This document shows, in pieces, positions 47,098-58,715 of a stretch of 64,000 nt of DNA (position 1 is its first letter; the number at the start of each line of letters is the position of its first letter). This DNA is from Micropterus salmoides (taxonomy: Eukaryota; Chordata; Actinopteri; Centrarchiformes; Centrarchidae). The DNA lies in the NCBI RefSeq assembly GCF_014851395.1, contig NW_024044459.1:1736001-1800000 (forward strand), in the 5' to 3' direction. A program made the position numbers and the translations under genes. The notes under the pieces are model-generated. The model searched no databases, had not been told where the DNA came from, and worked only from the letters and a program-made list of their open reading frames with translations.

Positions 47098-49690
47098 AAT
47101 AATCAGAATCAGCTTTTTGCCAGGTATGTGTACACACACGAGGAATTTGACTCTGGATTGTACAATGCTCACGATGTGCTTATTTATACAATAATATGAT
47201 AACACAATAATACAGTAATAAAATCAAACACAGGCTACAGTACAGAGAACACATATATGCACACTATCGTCGGGGCGGCTGTGGCTCAGGAGGTAGAGCG
47301 GGTTGGCCGTTAATCGGAAGGTAGGCGGTTCAATCCCTGGCTCCCCCTGGTTGCGTGTCGAAGTGTCCTTGGGCAAGATACTGAACCCCGAATTGCCCCT
47401 GGCGGCTATTCCGCCAGTGTATGAGTGAGTGTGAATGTTAGTTTCCGTTTGAGCACTTAGGCTCAGTGTATGAATGTGTGTGACTGGTGAATGCAGATGT
47501 AGTGTAAAAGCGCTTTGAGTGGTCGAAAAGACTAGAAAGGCGCTATACAAGTACGGAGCATTTACATTTACTATAAACAAAACAGACACATTGAGCAGAG
47601 TGCAAAGGATGCAGGAGTAAATTATTAACATTATTATTATGTACATGTCGGAGGTGGATGTGATATACAGGTGCACATACACATACAAGCATACATGTAC
47701 ACAGTGTGATGAGTGCAAAAAAAGTTGGAATAAATAAGTATTATGTGCGGTGTTATGTACATGAGGTAGGTGGACTTGGAATACAATATGTACAGTAAGA
47801 ACAGCTCTGAAATAGATAATGATAGATAAATGAATGATAAGTGGTAACCAGTAAACAGGTGCTGATTAGAGACAGTTACTGGGTTATTGCAGAGGAATTG
47901 TTCCTGACACTGTGAGGCAGAAATCAGCTGTTCATCAGAACAGCTGAAGCTGATGGCTTGTGGGAAGAAACTGTTCCTGAGTCTGTTGGTTTTGGCGTAC
48001 AGTGCTCTGTAGCGCCTACCAGTGGGGAGAAGTTGGAACAGGTTGTGTCCGGGGTGAGATGGATCTGCTGTGATGTTTTCTGCCTGAATGGAGGGCAAGT
48101 TGGCACTGATGATCTTTTCTGCAGTCCTGACTGTCCGTTGTAGTCTGCTCCTGTCCTTTTGGTGGCAGATCCAAACCAGACAGTGATAGACGTGCAGAGG
48201 ACTGACTGGAAGATGGCTGTGTAGAAGTGGATCAGCAGCTCCTTAGGCAGGTTGAGCTTCCTGAGCTGGCGCAGGAAGTACATCCTCTGCTGGGCCTTCT
48301 TGATGATGGTGTCAGTGTTGGGCTCCCACTTTAGGTCCTGGGATATAGTGGATCCTAGAAACCTGACACCCAACACAGGACTGAGTATGGTGATGGGGGG
48401 GCTCCTCCTGAAGTCCACAGTCATCTCCACAGTATTGAGTGCGTTAAGCTCCAGGTTGTTCTGGCCGCACCAGAGCGCCAGCTGATCAACTTCCCGTCTG
48501 TAGGCCGACTTGTCGGATGAGGCCGATGACCGTTGTGTCGTCAGCAAACTTCAGGAGTTTGACACATGGGTCTCCTGAGGTGCAGTCGTTGGTGTGCAGG
48601 GGGGAGAGCACCCACTGTGATTCACTGACAGATGGAGGCTGGCACTGTGTGAGTGTCTGCTTTGACTCAGTGGTCCATTTTTTCACACTCTTTACAACAG
48701 GTTTAGCAAGATTTCAGTCGTTGCCGGTAAGTCAGGATAAGATGAACCGGACAGTGATCAGAGAGTGATCAGAGAGTCCTAAGGCTGCACGGGGGAGCTA
48801 TAGGCGTCCTTTATTGTAGTGTAGCAGTGGCCCAGTGTTAGTATCCCTGGTGGGACACTTAATATGCTGTCTGTACTTTGGAAGTACATGGCTGAGGTTT
48901 GCTCTGTCGAAGTCCCTGAGAACAATAAGCAGGGAGTCTGGATGTTTTTTCTCCACTTTAGTTATCTGGTCAGCCAGGTGTAGTAACGCCTCACTAACAC
49001 AGGCCTGAGGTGGAATGTAAACAGCGACCTGGACAAACAAGGAAAACTCCTGCGGTGAATAAAAGGGTTTACAGTTTATGAATAATGTCTCTAAGTGAGG
49101 GCTGCATGATTTCTTCAACACTGTGAAATCTGTACACCAACCTACGTTTATGTAGAGACAGTCCGCCTCCCCGTGTTTTTTCAATGAGCTCCCTTTCGCG
49201 ATTAAATCCCAGTAGGTGAAGTGCGCTGTCCGGGATGTGCTTGGTGAGCCAGGACTCGGTAAAACAGAGGGTGGCAGATCTGCATAACTCCGAGTTAGTA
49301 CTGTTGAGGAGCAGCAGTTTGTCCATTTTGTTGGCCAGAGAGTGGAAATTCGCCTGGTGAATTGAAGGGAGCGCAGTGCGAAAACCCCGCTGTCTCAGTT
49401 TAACAAGCGTGCCTGCAAGCCTTCCCCTTTGGCGTCTCCGGAGGATCCCAAACAGAGCTGCCACTCCTCCAACTAATAACTCCGGGAAAGTTCCAGGTTC
49501 GATCAGGAGCGGTTGAATAGTGTGAGCAGTTGGGAGTCCGATGTTTAAGAGCTCTACTCTGGTAAATTTTACCAGAGAGGGACAGCAGAAAATAGTTAAT
49601 AAACAAAAACACAAAAAGCACTACGGAGCCTAATCCAGAGGCTGCCATCCAATGCGGTGCCATCTTGGTAAATGGTAAATAATAATCCAT
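47098..49690 (-). pseudogene. CR1/L2-type LINE with internal deletion
   Basis: Read on the minus strand, the 5' part (49690-48800) has the endonuclease frames: CFTESWLTKHIPDSALHLLG, then LETLFINCKPFYSPQEFSLF, VAVYIPPQACVSEALLHLAD and LLIVLRDFDRANLSHVLPKY, where the catalytic GDF reads RDF. Most of the RT is deleted near 48750. The 3' part (48690-47930) has LLKFADDTTVIGLI, QLALWCGQNNLELNALNTVE, RFLGSTISQDLKWEPNTDTI and AQQRMYFLRQLRKLNLPKEL. The 3' UTR ends at about 47098 in an aaagctgattctgatt tail. A SINE sits in the UTR (47272-47575). Confidence 0.88.
47272..47575 (+). mobile_element. Full-length tRNA-derived SINE
   Basis: The head has tggctcaggaggtagagcgg (A box) and ggcggttcaatccctgg (B box). 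The body has gtgtccttgggcaagatact, cgaattgcccctggcggcta and agcgctttgagtggtc, and the end is aggcgctatacaagtacgga. It sits in the LINE 3' UTR with an actat repeat at both borders, a likely target duplication. Confidence 0.88.
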
Positions 49691-49701
49691 AGTAAATAAT
49701 G

Positions 49702-49735
49702 GATAATAATAATAATAATAATAATAACAAAGGCA
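49702..49735 (+). repeat. (AAT)n microsatellite
   Basis: About nine AAT/TAA units adjoin the 5' end of the LINE at 47098-49690. Confidence 0.85.
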
Positions 49736-49739
49736 AAGC

Positions 49740-51560
49740 AACCTCACCAGATTTCTTGTAGGACACGTCAGGTAATTCTAAAAGAAAGACAATGAAGTTC
49801 TTGCTAGGACATAAAATAAGATGCAGTCACTGATATATAAGGTACTGGCCCTCTCAAGTATAGCTTGTTTGTCTTCTTTAGTTTAGCGTGATTTTTTACA
49901 TGAGGCCCTGTGGTGCTACTGCTGAGGCTGAAAGGAGAAGATGTCCTGTATCCACTATTACCCCATGTTAATGAGAAGGTCATCATTGTTTTGGGACTTG
50001 TGCTAAACTCATGTGTCTCCTGCTTATGAAGGGTCTCTTTTTAGAAACACTGTCTCTGTTACTCTGGGTAATCCACTGATCTCACTATCAGCAGTTTTTA
50101 TACAAATTATTTCTGTGGTAGAAGGTTGTTCCACTGAAAACACACATTGAGGTGCCTTAAAACTAAATATATTTGTTGTTCTTTTTGTGAGCTCCGTGAA
50201 AAATAAAGCAGTAGGTTATGAAGACAGGTACTTGAAACTGGGACCTGGTTTCTTTTGTTGTCAAGTAGCCAAAAATTATATAAAACTCCAGGCCAGAAAT
50301 CTATCTAGGTCCACCACTATCCCAGCAACACAACACAGAGACCAACACACAGATACTCACTGAATATTGCTGTCTTCTCTCAGGTTAAGTATGCACCACT
50401 ATACGTGCCATGCATCCCAATCCGATTCAGACAAATTTTTTTTTTCACTACCTAAGGCCACAGATTTCATACTAAACAAGGAGTGTCAAATCCAAGGTTG
50501 TCCCAACGTTCCCAACTCGTTGACTTTTCTGCAGGGTGCCACACACAGACAAATAAACACGTAAACACTAATGATGCGCTGAAGCTAATTATCCTCATTT
50601 TGACAACCTGAGAGGAAAGTCTGAGACAAAACACTCATAATGCTTACATAATCAGTTTCCTTCTCCCATTTCCCTCTCTATAATTTTGGGTTTTACTCTG
50701 AGAGTATTGTGTAACATTAATGTGAGTGTTAACATTAAATGTGATTTTAATCTGCGTGGTCTAGAGTATGGTCTAGACCTGTTCTATCAGAAAGATACAA
50801 TGAGGTAACTTCTGGTATGAATTGGCAGTATGTAAATTAAATTGAATTGAACTGAGCAGAGAATAGTTCAAAGACAAATGTTTTTTTAAATGTATGCAGT
50901 GGAGGTTTAAACCAACTAAAATGAATTGCCATGTCTGTCAGTGCTTCGGTCTACTGTCTTTTTAAAACTTTGGTCTGGAGCAGGTTATCTACTACCATCT
51001 ACTACTAGCATTGATATTCATGATTCTCAGAGGGTGATTCTTTGTAGTACATTTCAACAAGACTAAGTCTTCATCCCTGTTAGCAGCTCTGTGAGGCTTT
51101 ACTCATGCACACCAGTATTTTAACTAAATGTTAATATCACTGTGCTAACATGCCCACATGTTAACATGCAGGTATAATGTTTACCATGTCCACCATGTTT
51201 ACTCTATTAGTTCAATACTAAACACACAGTGCAGCTGAGGCTGATGAAGATGCATGAAGGTCATTAATTTTGCATGTATTTGGTCTTTAAGCAAATAAAG
51301 TATTGGACACATTGGACTTCTGACATGATGATGACACTAAATGTAAACATCATCTGTATTATTAGAATTCATTCTCTTGGGACCATGAATGTCTTTACCA
51401 AATGTGTCATCGCAAACTGTTGTGGCGGCAGCCCGGCTGACGCTGAGTGTCCTGTTTATTCCTCCTTTTTATTCCTCCTTTTTTTGCTTGTTTTCCCCTG
51501 GTGTTGTGTTTTCCTGTACTCCGCCTGCCTCCCTCCCTGTGTCTCCTCCCCTGCGTGTGC
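49740..51560. other. Whirlin intron, no gene seen
   Basis: Anonymous sequence. The only recognised item is a fragment of the teleost short repeat at 50755-50860 (ggtctagacctgttctatca ... ttaaattgaattgaactgag, minus orientation). No whirlin exon was found. Confidence 0.45.
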
Positions 51561-51563
51561 TCT

Positions 51564-51722
51564 CCCTCTATCTCACTGATCATAATCCCCTTGTTTTTTT
51601 GTCTCGCATGTTTAACCATAACCAGCGACTCATGCGATGGGCACTGTTGGTTCAAGACTTCAACCTCGACATCCGATGGGGTCTGAAAATGTGCTAGCTG
51701 ATGCTTTGTCTAGACTGTAGAG
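51564..51722 (+). pseudogene. Ty3/Gypsy RNase H remnant
   Basis: A frame reads TDHNPLVFLSRMFNHNQRLM, RWALLVQDFNLDIRWG, and after a one-base shift ENVLADALSRL. These are the RNase H end and connection motif of Gypsy Pol. The fragment stops about 35 bp before DIRS element 2 begins. Upstream (51430-51560) is a T/C-rich tract without motifs. Confidence 0.8.
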
Positions 51723-51887
51723 GTTAGCTATGTGTTTACACCCAGCCGCAAGGGCTTGTAATTTCTATTTCGTATAGGCTTCGCCCTCTAAGAGCTGTGT
51801 ATTGGGTTTATCCCCGTGCGCATGCGCAGTCCTGAAGATTTCTTTCGCGCCCATGTGCCGTGCATGGGCCTCTCTCAGGTCCGGAAA

Positions 51888-51902
51888 TTAGGTATATAAT
51901 AC
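51888..51902 (+). promoter_or_regulatory. TATA-like box in left terminal repeat of element 2
   Basis: The sequence attaggtatataatacc lies about 115 bp before the first Gag ATG (52013). Its inverted copy is near 60430-60445. The promoter role is inferred. Confidence 0.35.
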
Positions 51903-52012
51903 CGGCGAGACCAGAGATCTGCTCCCCTTTTTTCTTCAGCGCTGCATAGCAGTCATTTCGGAGAGCAGAGTAGCATCTAAAGAGCAATTTTCCTACTAAA
52001 GAGCTTTTCCTA

Positions 52013-52980
52013 TGGCTACTCACCGCTCTACCGTTGAGGTCCGCCGCTCGGAAGGAGTCCGCCTCTGCCCGTCCTGCCACGCCGGCTACATCATGGGGTT
52101 TGATCTCCACGCCCGCTGCGAGACCTGCCTCGGCTGGCTCTGACTCCCCGGGCCTCGTGCCTCTACTGTGCACAGCTGCCCGTGGAGGAGAAGTGACGGC
52201 GGGTTGACGCCTTCGTGGCCCTGCAGGAGGAGGAGGATGACGATGCTAGCTGGGCTAAGCCAGTTAGCTTCACGGCGGACCTTGCCGGCGGGACTGCTGG
52301 CGATGCAGGGCTTGAGTCCTCTGACTCTGCTCCCTCCATTGCTGGGTCCCCGCCAGGATCTCCCCTCTTCCCGCTGGAAGACCTGGAGTTTGACTTCGAG
52401 TTGGATAAGAAGGCGGCGTCACTAGCTCCTGCTCCACTTCCGCCTTCCAGCTTGCCGTCCTGCGGGGCTCTCTTCCGGGATCTCCCCGACATAATCAAGA
52501 CGGCTGCTGAGCGGAAGGGCGTGCCGATGCCTGCTGAGCCTCCTGCACCCGCTCCTAGCGCCATGCTCGCCGACATCTACCAGCCAGAGCAAGCGTCCAG
52601 ACAAGTTCCTGTGTGGCCCCTTTTCCCACCGCTTCAGCCTTTTCTCTCTGAAGCGGGGGCCTGTCTCGGATTATGGCGTGGATGACGATGCTGCAACGCA
52701 ACATGTGGCTGCACATGTCCGATCTGCCGGAGCAGATCAGGAAGGAAGTTGCCGCTTCTCCAGGATGCAATCACACACCTGCAACAAGCTTCGGACGAGG
52801 CAGACAAGGTGAAGCGGCACACAGCGTGGAGCAGAGCGCCACCTCAACGCCCACGGTGTTCACAGGGCTCCTGGCTGCTCCCTCTGCACAGTGCCGCTCT
52901 GCCATCAAGAACAGGCGAGCGGCTTGCTCCTGGTCCAACCCCCCCGCCGAGCCTCTCCGCAAACAGCGGAGGTATTGACG
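52013..52980 (+). pseudogene. DIRS element 2 Gag-like ORF, with stop and frameshifts
   Basis: The start MATHRSTVEVRRSEGVRLCP leads into CPSCHAGYIMGFDLHARCET and CLGWL, a zinc-finger-like block as in element 1, and stops at about 52144. Another frame (52215-52685) continues with an acidic Pro/Ser-rich segment (MALQEEEDDDASWAKPVSFT, LEFDFELDKKAASLAPAP) and a helical DLPDIIKTAAERKGVPMP. Further shifts follow near 52680 and 52780. Part of this is present again after the gap (55852-56335). Confidence 0.7.
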
Positions 52981-55351
52981 GGACGCGGGGGACGTGTGTT
53001 TTCTTCCCGGAACACCCGGACACAACGGCCCTTTTCAGAGCCAACCAAATGTCCATAAAGAGCATGTTCCTAACAGTCAGTCTGCCCCTCTCTCTCCTGA
53101 GCTTCCTGCAGCTGATGAAACGCACGTCTCCCACACACGAGCAAGCTCCGCTGCGCACGCACACGCTGCGTCATATTATCATGAGTGAAAAACATTCACA
53201 TCAGATAAACACAACAGCCCACCCACACTACCTGCCTCTCTGTGGCCTTCCCACCTCTCACCTTTCAATGTGTGTTAGTGGAGGTTTTTTCACCGTGGCA
53301 CGACACTGAGAATGAGCGGCCGGAGTGTTTCACACTATCGCCACCGCAGCCCTTTCAACTCAGCCCTCCCATGGGTCATGTCGAGCGGCTCTGCAGCTCA
53401 CACGGCGGCGGAGAGGGCTCTTCTCTGGCTGTCAGAAATGTCCACAGAGGCCCCTCAGATTTTTGCTCAGAGCGTTGCTGCGCGTGGCAAAATCTGCCCC
53501 ATGAACGAGTGGATGGCGAGACTAATAAAGAAAGGTTACACTCTCCAATTCGCCAGCCCCCCTCCGCCTTTCAGTGGGGTGCTGGAGACTGTCATGTAAT
53601 CGCAGTCAGAGACAACTGCTCTGATGGCAGAAATAACAGAACTCCTGAGCAAAGGAGTGATTTCAAAAGTCCCGCGGGGCGAGGAAAACGAGGGTTTTTA
53701 CTCCCGTTACTTCCTGGTGCCCAAGAAAACGGGCGGAATGAGGCAGATCCTGGATCTCTCCTTCTTCAACAAATGCATAATGAGGAGGCCGTTCCACATG
53801 CTCTCAGTCAGGCACGTATTGGAATGTGTACGTTCCGGGGATTGGTTCGCGTCCATCTACCTAAAGGACGCCTATTTCCATGTCCCCATCATCCCCAGAC
53901 ACAGGAAATTCCTGTGTTTCTCTTTCAGAGGAGCCCAGTTTCAATACAACCGCCTGCCTTTCGGCTATTCTCTGGCCCCTCACGTTCTCCAAATGTGTGG
54001 AGACAGCGCTGGAGCTGCTGCGCAGGTCGGGCGTCAGAGTGTTGTTTTACCTGGACGACTTGATTGTCATGGCATCGTCCAGGGAGAGCTGTGCGCTACA
54101 CATGATGAAGCTCGTGAAACACCTGTCCTGCCTGGGTTTTGCCATAAACTGGCAGAAGAGCTCTCCTCTCCCCTCACAGTCAATAATCTATCTGGGAGTG
54201 CATCTGGACTCAGCCCACATGAGAGCCAAATTATCTCCAGCCAGGCTGGAAGCTCTCAGCTCTCTGCTTTCACGCATCGCTCCGCACAAAGTGGTAACGG
54301 CTTTGTCTGTGATGCGTCTACTGGGCATGATGTCGGCCAGTCACGTGGTGGTCCTCTGGGTCTCCTCCACATGAGGAAAATACAGAGATGGTTCGGCCGT
54401 CTCTGCCTCGATCCCATAAAGCACAAAAGACGCCTGCTGTCCGTCCCCCCTCAGTACAGTCAGACCTGACGTACTGGAAATCCCCTCACGTGCTTTCAGC
54501 AGGGGCCCCCCTCGGGAAAGTGACGTCACATGTCACAGTGTACACGGACGCGTCTCTCATTGGCTGGGGCGGGATGTGCCATTCTCACATGGTGGGAGGG
54601 AAATGGCCACAGCCTCCATCTCTCCACATAAACTGCCTGGAGCTGTCCACAGTGCTGAAAGTGCTGAAACACTTTGCTCCACTCCTGAGAGACAAACATG
54701 TGCTGGTGAGAACAGACAACATGACAGCCGCGGCTTACATAAACCGTCAGGGCGGCGTCCGCTCGGCTCGGCTACTAGAGATAGCCAGGAGCCTGCTGCT
54801 GTGGGCCCACGTGAACCTGCGCTCTATCAGAGCACTCTACATTCCCGGTTTTCAGAAACGAGCCGCGGACCTCATGTCACGCGGCGGTCCCTCTCAGAAC
54901 GGGTGGAGACTGAATTCCACTCTTACTCAGGAACTGTGGGACAGATTCGGGGAGTCAGAGATAGATCTGTTCGCCTCACGAGAAAACGCACAGTGCGCAC
55001 TGTGGTTCTCACTGAACGCACGGGACGAGCCGCCACTGGGCGTGGACGCCTTCTCACACAGCCCGTGGCCCAGAATGCTCCTTTTGCTTTTCCCCCGGTT
55101 ACTCTGATTCCCCGCCTCCTGGCGCGCATTCAGGAGGAGCTCCTAACAGTGATTCTGGTGGCACCAGAACGTACGAGCGCATCAGGGTTTCCAGTGATGA
55201 TTCAGCTGCTGTCGGGGAAACCGTGGCAGCTGCCGTGGCGCAGAGACGCGCTCTCAACTGGACGGAGCCATCCTACACTTCCCAGTGATAGGTCAGCGTT
55301 GGGGCTTGGCCCCTGAACGGGGCGCCTTGAAAGACTAAGATTGTCCCCTAA
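52495..55351 (+). repeat. Copy 1 of second gap-flanking duplication (contig end)
   Basis: It is repeated at 55852-58715 across 500 N. Copy 1 lacks bases in its last 1.4 kb relative to copy 2 (near 53982, 54353, 54452, 55083, 55257, 55300 and 55320), which break the RT frame. These look like end-of-contig errors. Confidence 0.95.
53624..54469 (+). pseudogene. DIRS element 2 RT, error-broken assembly copy
   Basis: It is the same coding sequence as 56978-58702 but broken by 1-2 nt losses, so the frame leaves the RT at about 53982 and again later. It should be read as a poor version of copy 2 and not as a second gene. Confidence 0.85.
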
Positions 55352-55851
55352 NNNNNNNNNNNNNNNNNNNNNNNNNNNNNNNNNNNNNNNNNNNNNNNNN
55401 NNNNNNNNNNNNNNNNNNNNNNNNNNNNNNNNNNNNNNNNNNNNNNNNNNNNNNNNNNNNNNNNNNNNNNNNNNNNNNNNNNNNNNNNNNNNNNNNNNNN
55501 NNNNNNNNNNNNNNNNNNNNNNNNNNNNNNNNNNNNNNNNNNNNNNNNNNNNNNNNNNNNNNNNNNNNNNNNNNNNNNNNNNNNNNNNNNNNNNNNNNNN
55601 NNNNNNNNNNNNNNNNNNNNNNNNNNNNNNNNNNNNNNNNNNNNNNNNNNNNNNNNNNNNNNNNNNNNNNNNNNNNNNNNNNNNNNNNNNNNNNNNNNNN
55701 NNNNNNNNNNNNNNNNNNNNNNNNNNNNNNNNNNNNNNNNNNNNNNNNNNNNNNNNNNNNNNNNNNNNNNNNNNNNNNNNNNNNNNNNNNNNNNNNNNNN
55801 NNNNNNNNNNNNNNNNNNNNNNNNNNNNNNNNNNNNNNNNNNNNNNNNNNN
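55352..55851. other. Assembly gap, 500 N
   Basis: The run is exactly 500 N. Both flanks come from the same part of DIRS element 2, so the contigs overlap and the gap is not real. Confidence 0.98.
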
Positions 55852-58715
55852 TCAAGACGGCTGCTGAGCGGAAGGGCGTGCCGATGCCTGCTGAGCCTCC
55901 TGCACCCGCTCCTAGCGCCATGCTCGCCGACATCTACCAGCCAGAGCAAGCGTCCAGACAAGTTCCTGTGTGGCCCCTTTTCCCACCGCTTCAGCCTTTT
56001 CTCTCTGAAGCGGGGGCCTGTCTCGGATTATGGCGTGGATGACGATGCTGCAACGCAACATGTGGCTGCACATGTCCGATCTGCCGGAGCAGATCAGGAA
56101 GGAAGTTGCCGCTTCTCCAGGATGCAATCACACACCTGCAACAAGCTTCGGACGAGGCAGACAAGGTGAAGCGGCACACAGCGTGGAGCAGAGCGCCACC
56201 TCAACGCCCACGGTGTTCACAGGGCTCCTGGCTGCTCCCTCTGCACAGTGCCGCTCTGCCATCAAGAACAGGCGAGCGGCTTGCTCCTGGTCCAACCCCC
56301 CCGCCGAGCCTCTCCGCAAACAGCGGAGGTATTGACGGGACGCGGGGGACGTGTGTTTTCTTCCGGAACACCCGGACACAACGGCCCTTTTCAGAGCCAA
56401 CCAAATGTCCATAAAGAGCATGTTCCTAACAGTCAGTCTGCCCCTCTCTCTCCTGAGCTTCCTGCAGCTGATGAAACGCACGTCTCCCACACACGAGCAA
56501 GCTCCGCTGCGCACGCACACGCTGCGTCATATTATCATGAGTGAAAAACATTCACATCAGATAAACACAACAGCCCACCCACACTACCTGCCTCTCTGTG
56601 GCCTTCCCACCTCTCACCTTTCAATGTGTGTTAGTGGAGGTTTTTCACCGTGGCACGACACTGAGAATGAGCGGCCGGAGTGTTTCACACTATCGCCACC
56701 GCAGCCCTTTCAACTCAGCCCTCCCATGGGTCATGTCGAGCGGCTCTGCAGCTCACACGGCGGCGGAGAGGGCTCTTCTCTGGCTGTCAGAAATGTCCAC
56801 AGAGGCCCCTCAGATTTTTGCTCAGAGCGTTGCTGCGCGTGGCAAAATCTGCCCATGAACGAGTGGATGGCGAGACTAATAAAGAAAGGTTACACTCTCC
56901 AATTCGCCAGCCCCCCTCCGCCTTTCAGTGGGGTGCTGGAGACTGTCATGTAATCGCAGTCAGAGACAACTGCTCTGATGGCAGAAATAACAGAACTCCT
57001 GAGCAAAGGAGTGATTTCAAAAGTCCCGCGGGGCGAGGAAAACGAGGGTTTTTACTCCCGTTACTTCCTGGTGCCCAAGAAAACGGGCGGAATGAGGCAG
57101 ATCCTGGATCTCTCCTTCTTCAACAAATGCATAATGAGGAGGCCGTTCCACATGCTCTCAGTCAGGCACGTATTGGAATGTGTACGTTCCGGGGATTGGT
57201 TCGCGTCCATCTACCTAAAGGACGCCTATTTCCATGTCCCCATCATCCCCAGACACAGGAAATTCCTGTGTTTCTCTTTCAGAGGAGCCCAGTTTCAATA
57301 CAACCGCCTGCCTTTCGGCTATTCTCTGGCCCCGCTCACGTTCTCCAAATGTGTGGAGACAGCGCTGGAGCTGCTGCGCAGGTCGGGCGTCAGAGTGTTG
57401 TTTTACCTGGACGACTTGATTGTCATGGCATCGTCCAGGGAGAGCTGTGCGCTACACATGATGAAGCTCGTGAAACACCTGTCCTGCCTGGGTTTTGCCA
57501 TAAACTGGCAGAAGAGCTCTCCTCTCCCCTCACAGTCAATAATCTATCTGGGAGTGCATCTGGACTCAGCCCACATGAGAGCCAAATTATCTCCAGCCAG
57601 GCTGGAAGCTCTCAGCTCTCTGCTTTCACGCATCGCTCCGCACAAAGTGGTAACGGCTTTGTCTGTGATGCGTCTACTGGGCATGATGTCGGCCAGTCAC
57701 GTGGTGGTCCCTCTGGGTCTCCTCCACATGAGGAAAATACAGAGATGGTTCGGCCGTCTCTGCCTCGATCCCATAAAGCACAAAAGACGCCTGCTGTCCG
57801 TCCCCCCCTCAGTACAGTCAGACCTGACGTACTGGAAATCCCCTCACGTGCTTTCAGCAGGGGCCCCCCTCGGGAAAGTGACGTCACATGTCACAGTGTA
57901 CACGGACGCGTCTCTCATTGGCTGGGGCGGGATGTGCCATTCTCACATGGTGGGAGGGAAATGGCCACAGCCTCCATCTCTCCACATAAACTGCCTGGAG
58001 CTGTCCACAGTGCTGAAAGTGCTGAAACACTTTGCTCCACTCCTGAGAGACAAACATGTGCTGGTGAGAACAGACAACATGACAGCCGCGGCTTACATAA
58101 ACCGTCAGGGCGGTGTCCGCTCGGCTCGGCTACTAGAGATAGCCAGGAGCCTGCTGCTGTGGGCCCACGTGAACCTGCGCTCTATCAGAGCACTCTACAT
58201 TCCCGGTTTTCAGAAACGAGCCGCGGACCTCATGTCACGCGGCGGTCCCTCTCAGAACGGGTGGAGACTGAATTCCACTCTTACTCAGGAACTGTGGGAC
58301 AGATTCGGGGAGTCAGAGATAGATCTGTTCGCCTCACGAGAAAACGCACAGTGCGCACTGTGGTTCTCACTGAACGCACGGGACGAGCCGCCACTGGGCG
58401 TGGACGCCTTCTCACACAGCCCGTGGCCCAGAATGCTCCTTTTTGCTTTTCCCCCGGTTACTCTGATTCCCCGCCTCCTGGCGCGCATTCAGGAGGAGCT
58501 CCTAACAGTGATTCTGGTGGCACCAGAACGTACGAGCGCATCAGGGTTTCCAGTGATGATTCAGCTGCTGTCGGGGAAACCGTGGCAGCTGCCGTGGCGC
58601 AGAGACGCGCTCTCACAGCTGGACGGAGCCATCCTACACTTCCCAGTGATAGGTCAGCGTTTGTGGGCTTGGCCCCTGAACGGGGGCGCCTTGAAAGACT
58701 AAGATTGTCCCCTAA
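55852..58715 (+). repeat. Copy 2 of second gap-flanking duplication (contig start)
   Basis: It matches 52495-55351. Here bases are missing in the first kilobase relative to copy 1 (near 56364, 56641 and 56852), while the later part is clean. It continues into unique recombinase sequence at 58716. Confidence 0.95.
56978..58702 (+). CDS. DIRS element 2 reverse transcriptase / RNase H
   Basis: This 574-codon ORF is open throughout. In order: FYSRYFLVPKKTGGMRQILD (about residue 25), ASIYLKDAYFHVPIIPRHRK (first Asp), QYNRLPFGYSLAPLTFSKCV, and VLFYLDDLIVMASSRE (57396-57440, YLDD catalytic pair). RNase H carries VYTDASLIGWGGM (about 57896), LHINCLELSTVLKVL, VRTDNMTAAAYINRQGG and AADLMSRGG, so all four acidic positions are present. 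The C-terminal part (EIDLFASRENAQCALWFSLN, then FAFPPVTLIPRLLARIQEEL) is the extra domain of DIRS Pol. The frame is open upstream too, except for one TAA at 56951-56953, so the true start may be further 5'. It looks intact. Confidence 0.9.
   Translation: MAEITELLSKGVISKVPRGEENEGFYSRYFLVPKKTGGMRQILDLSFFNKCIMRRPFHMLSVRHVLECVRSGDWFASIYLKDAYFHVPIIPRHRKFLCFSFRGAQFQYNRLPFGYSLAPLTFSKCVETALELLRRSGVRVLFYLDDLIVMASSRESCALHMMKLVKHLSCLGFAINWQKSSPLPSQSIIYLGVHLDSAHMRAKLSPARLEALSSLLSRIAPHKVVTALSVMRLLGMMSASHVVVPLGLLHMRKIQRWFGRLCLDPIKHKRRLLSVPPSVQSDLTYWKSPHVLSAGAPLGKVTSHVTVYTDASLIGWGGMCHSHMVGGKWPQPPSLHINCLELSTVLKVLKHFAPLLRDKHVLVRTDNMTAAAYINRQGGVRSARLLEIARSLLLWAHVNLRSIRALYIPGFQKRAADLMSRGGPSQNGWRLNSTLTQELWDRFGESEIDLFASRENAQCALWFSLNARDEPPLGVDAFSHSPWPRMLLFAFPPVTLIPRLLARIQEELLTVILVAPERTSASGFPVMIQLLSGKPWQLPWRRDALSQLDGAILHFPVIGQRLWAWPLNGGALKD

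Noticed and set aside
52163..53164. Minus-strand ORFs opposite the DIRS Gag and RT (for example 52163-52576)
   Set aside because: They are GC-rich shadows of the plus-strand coding frames.
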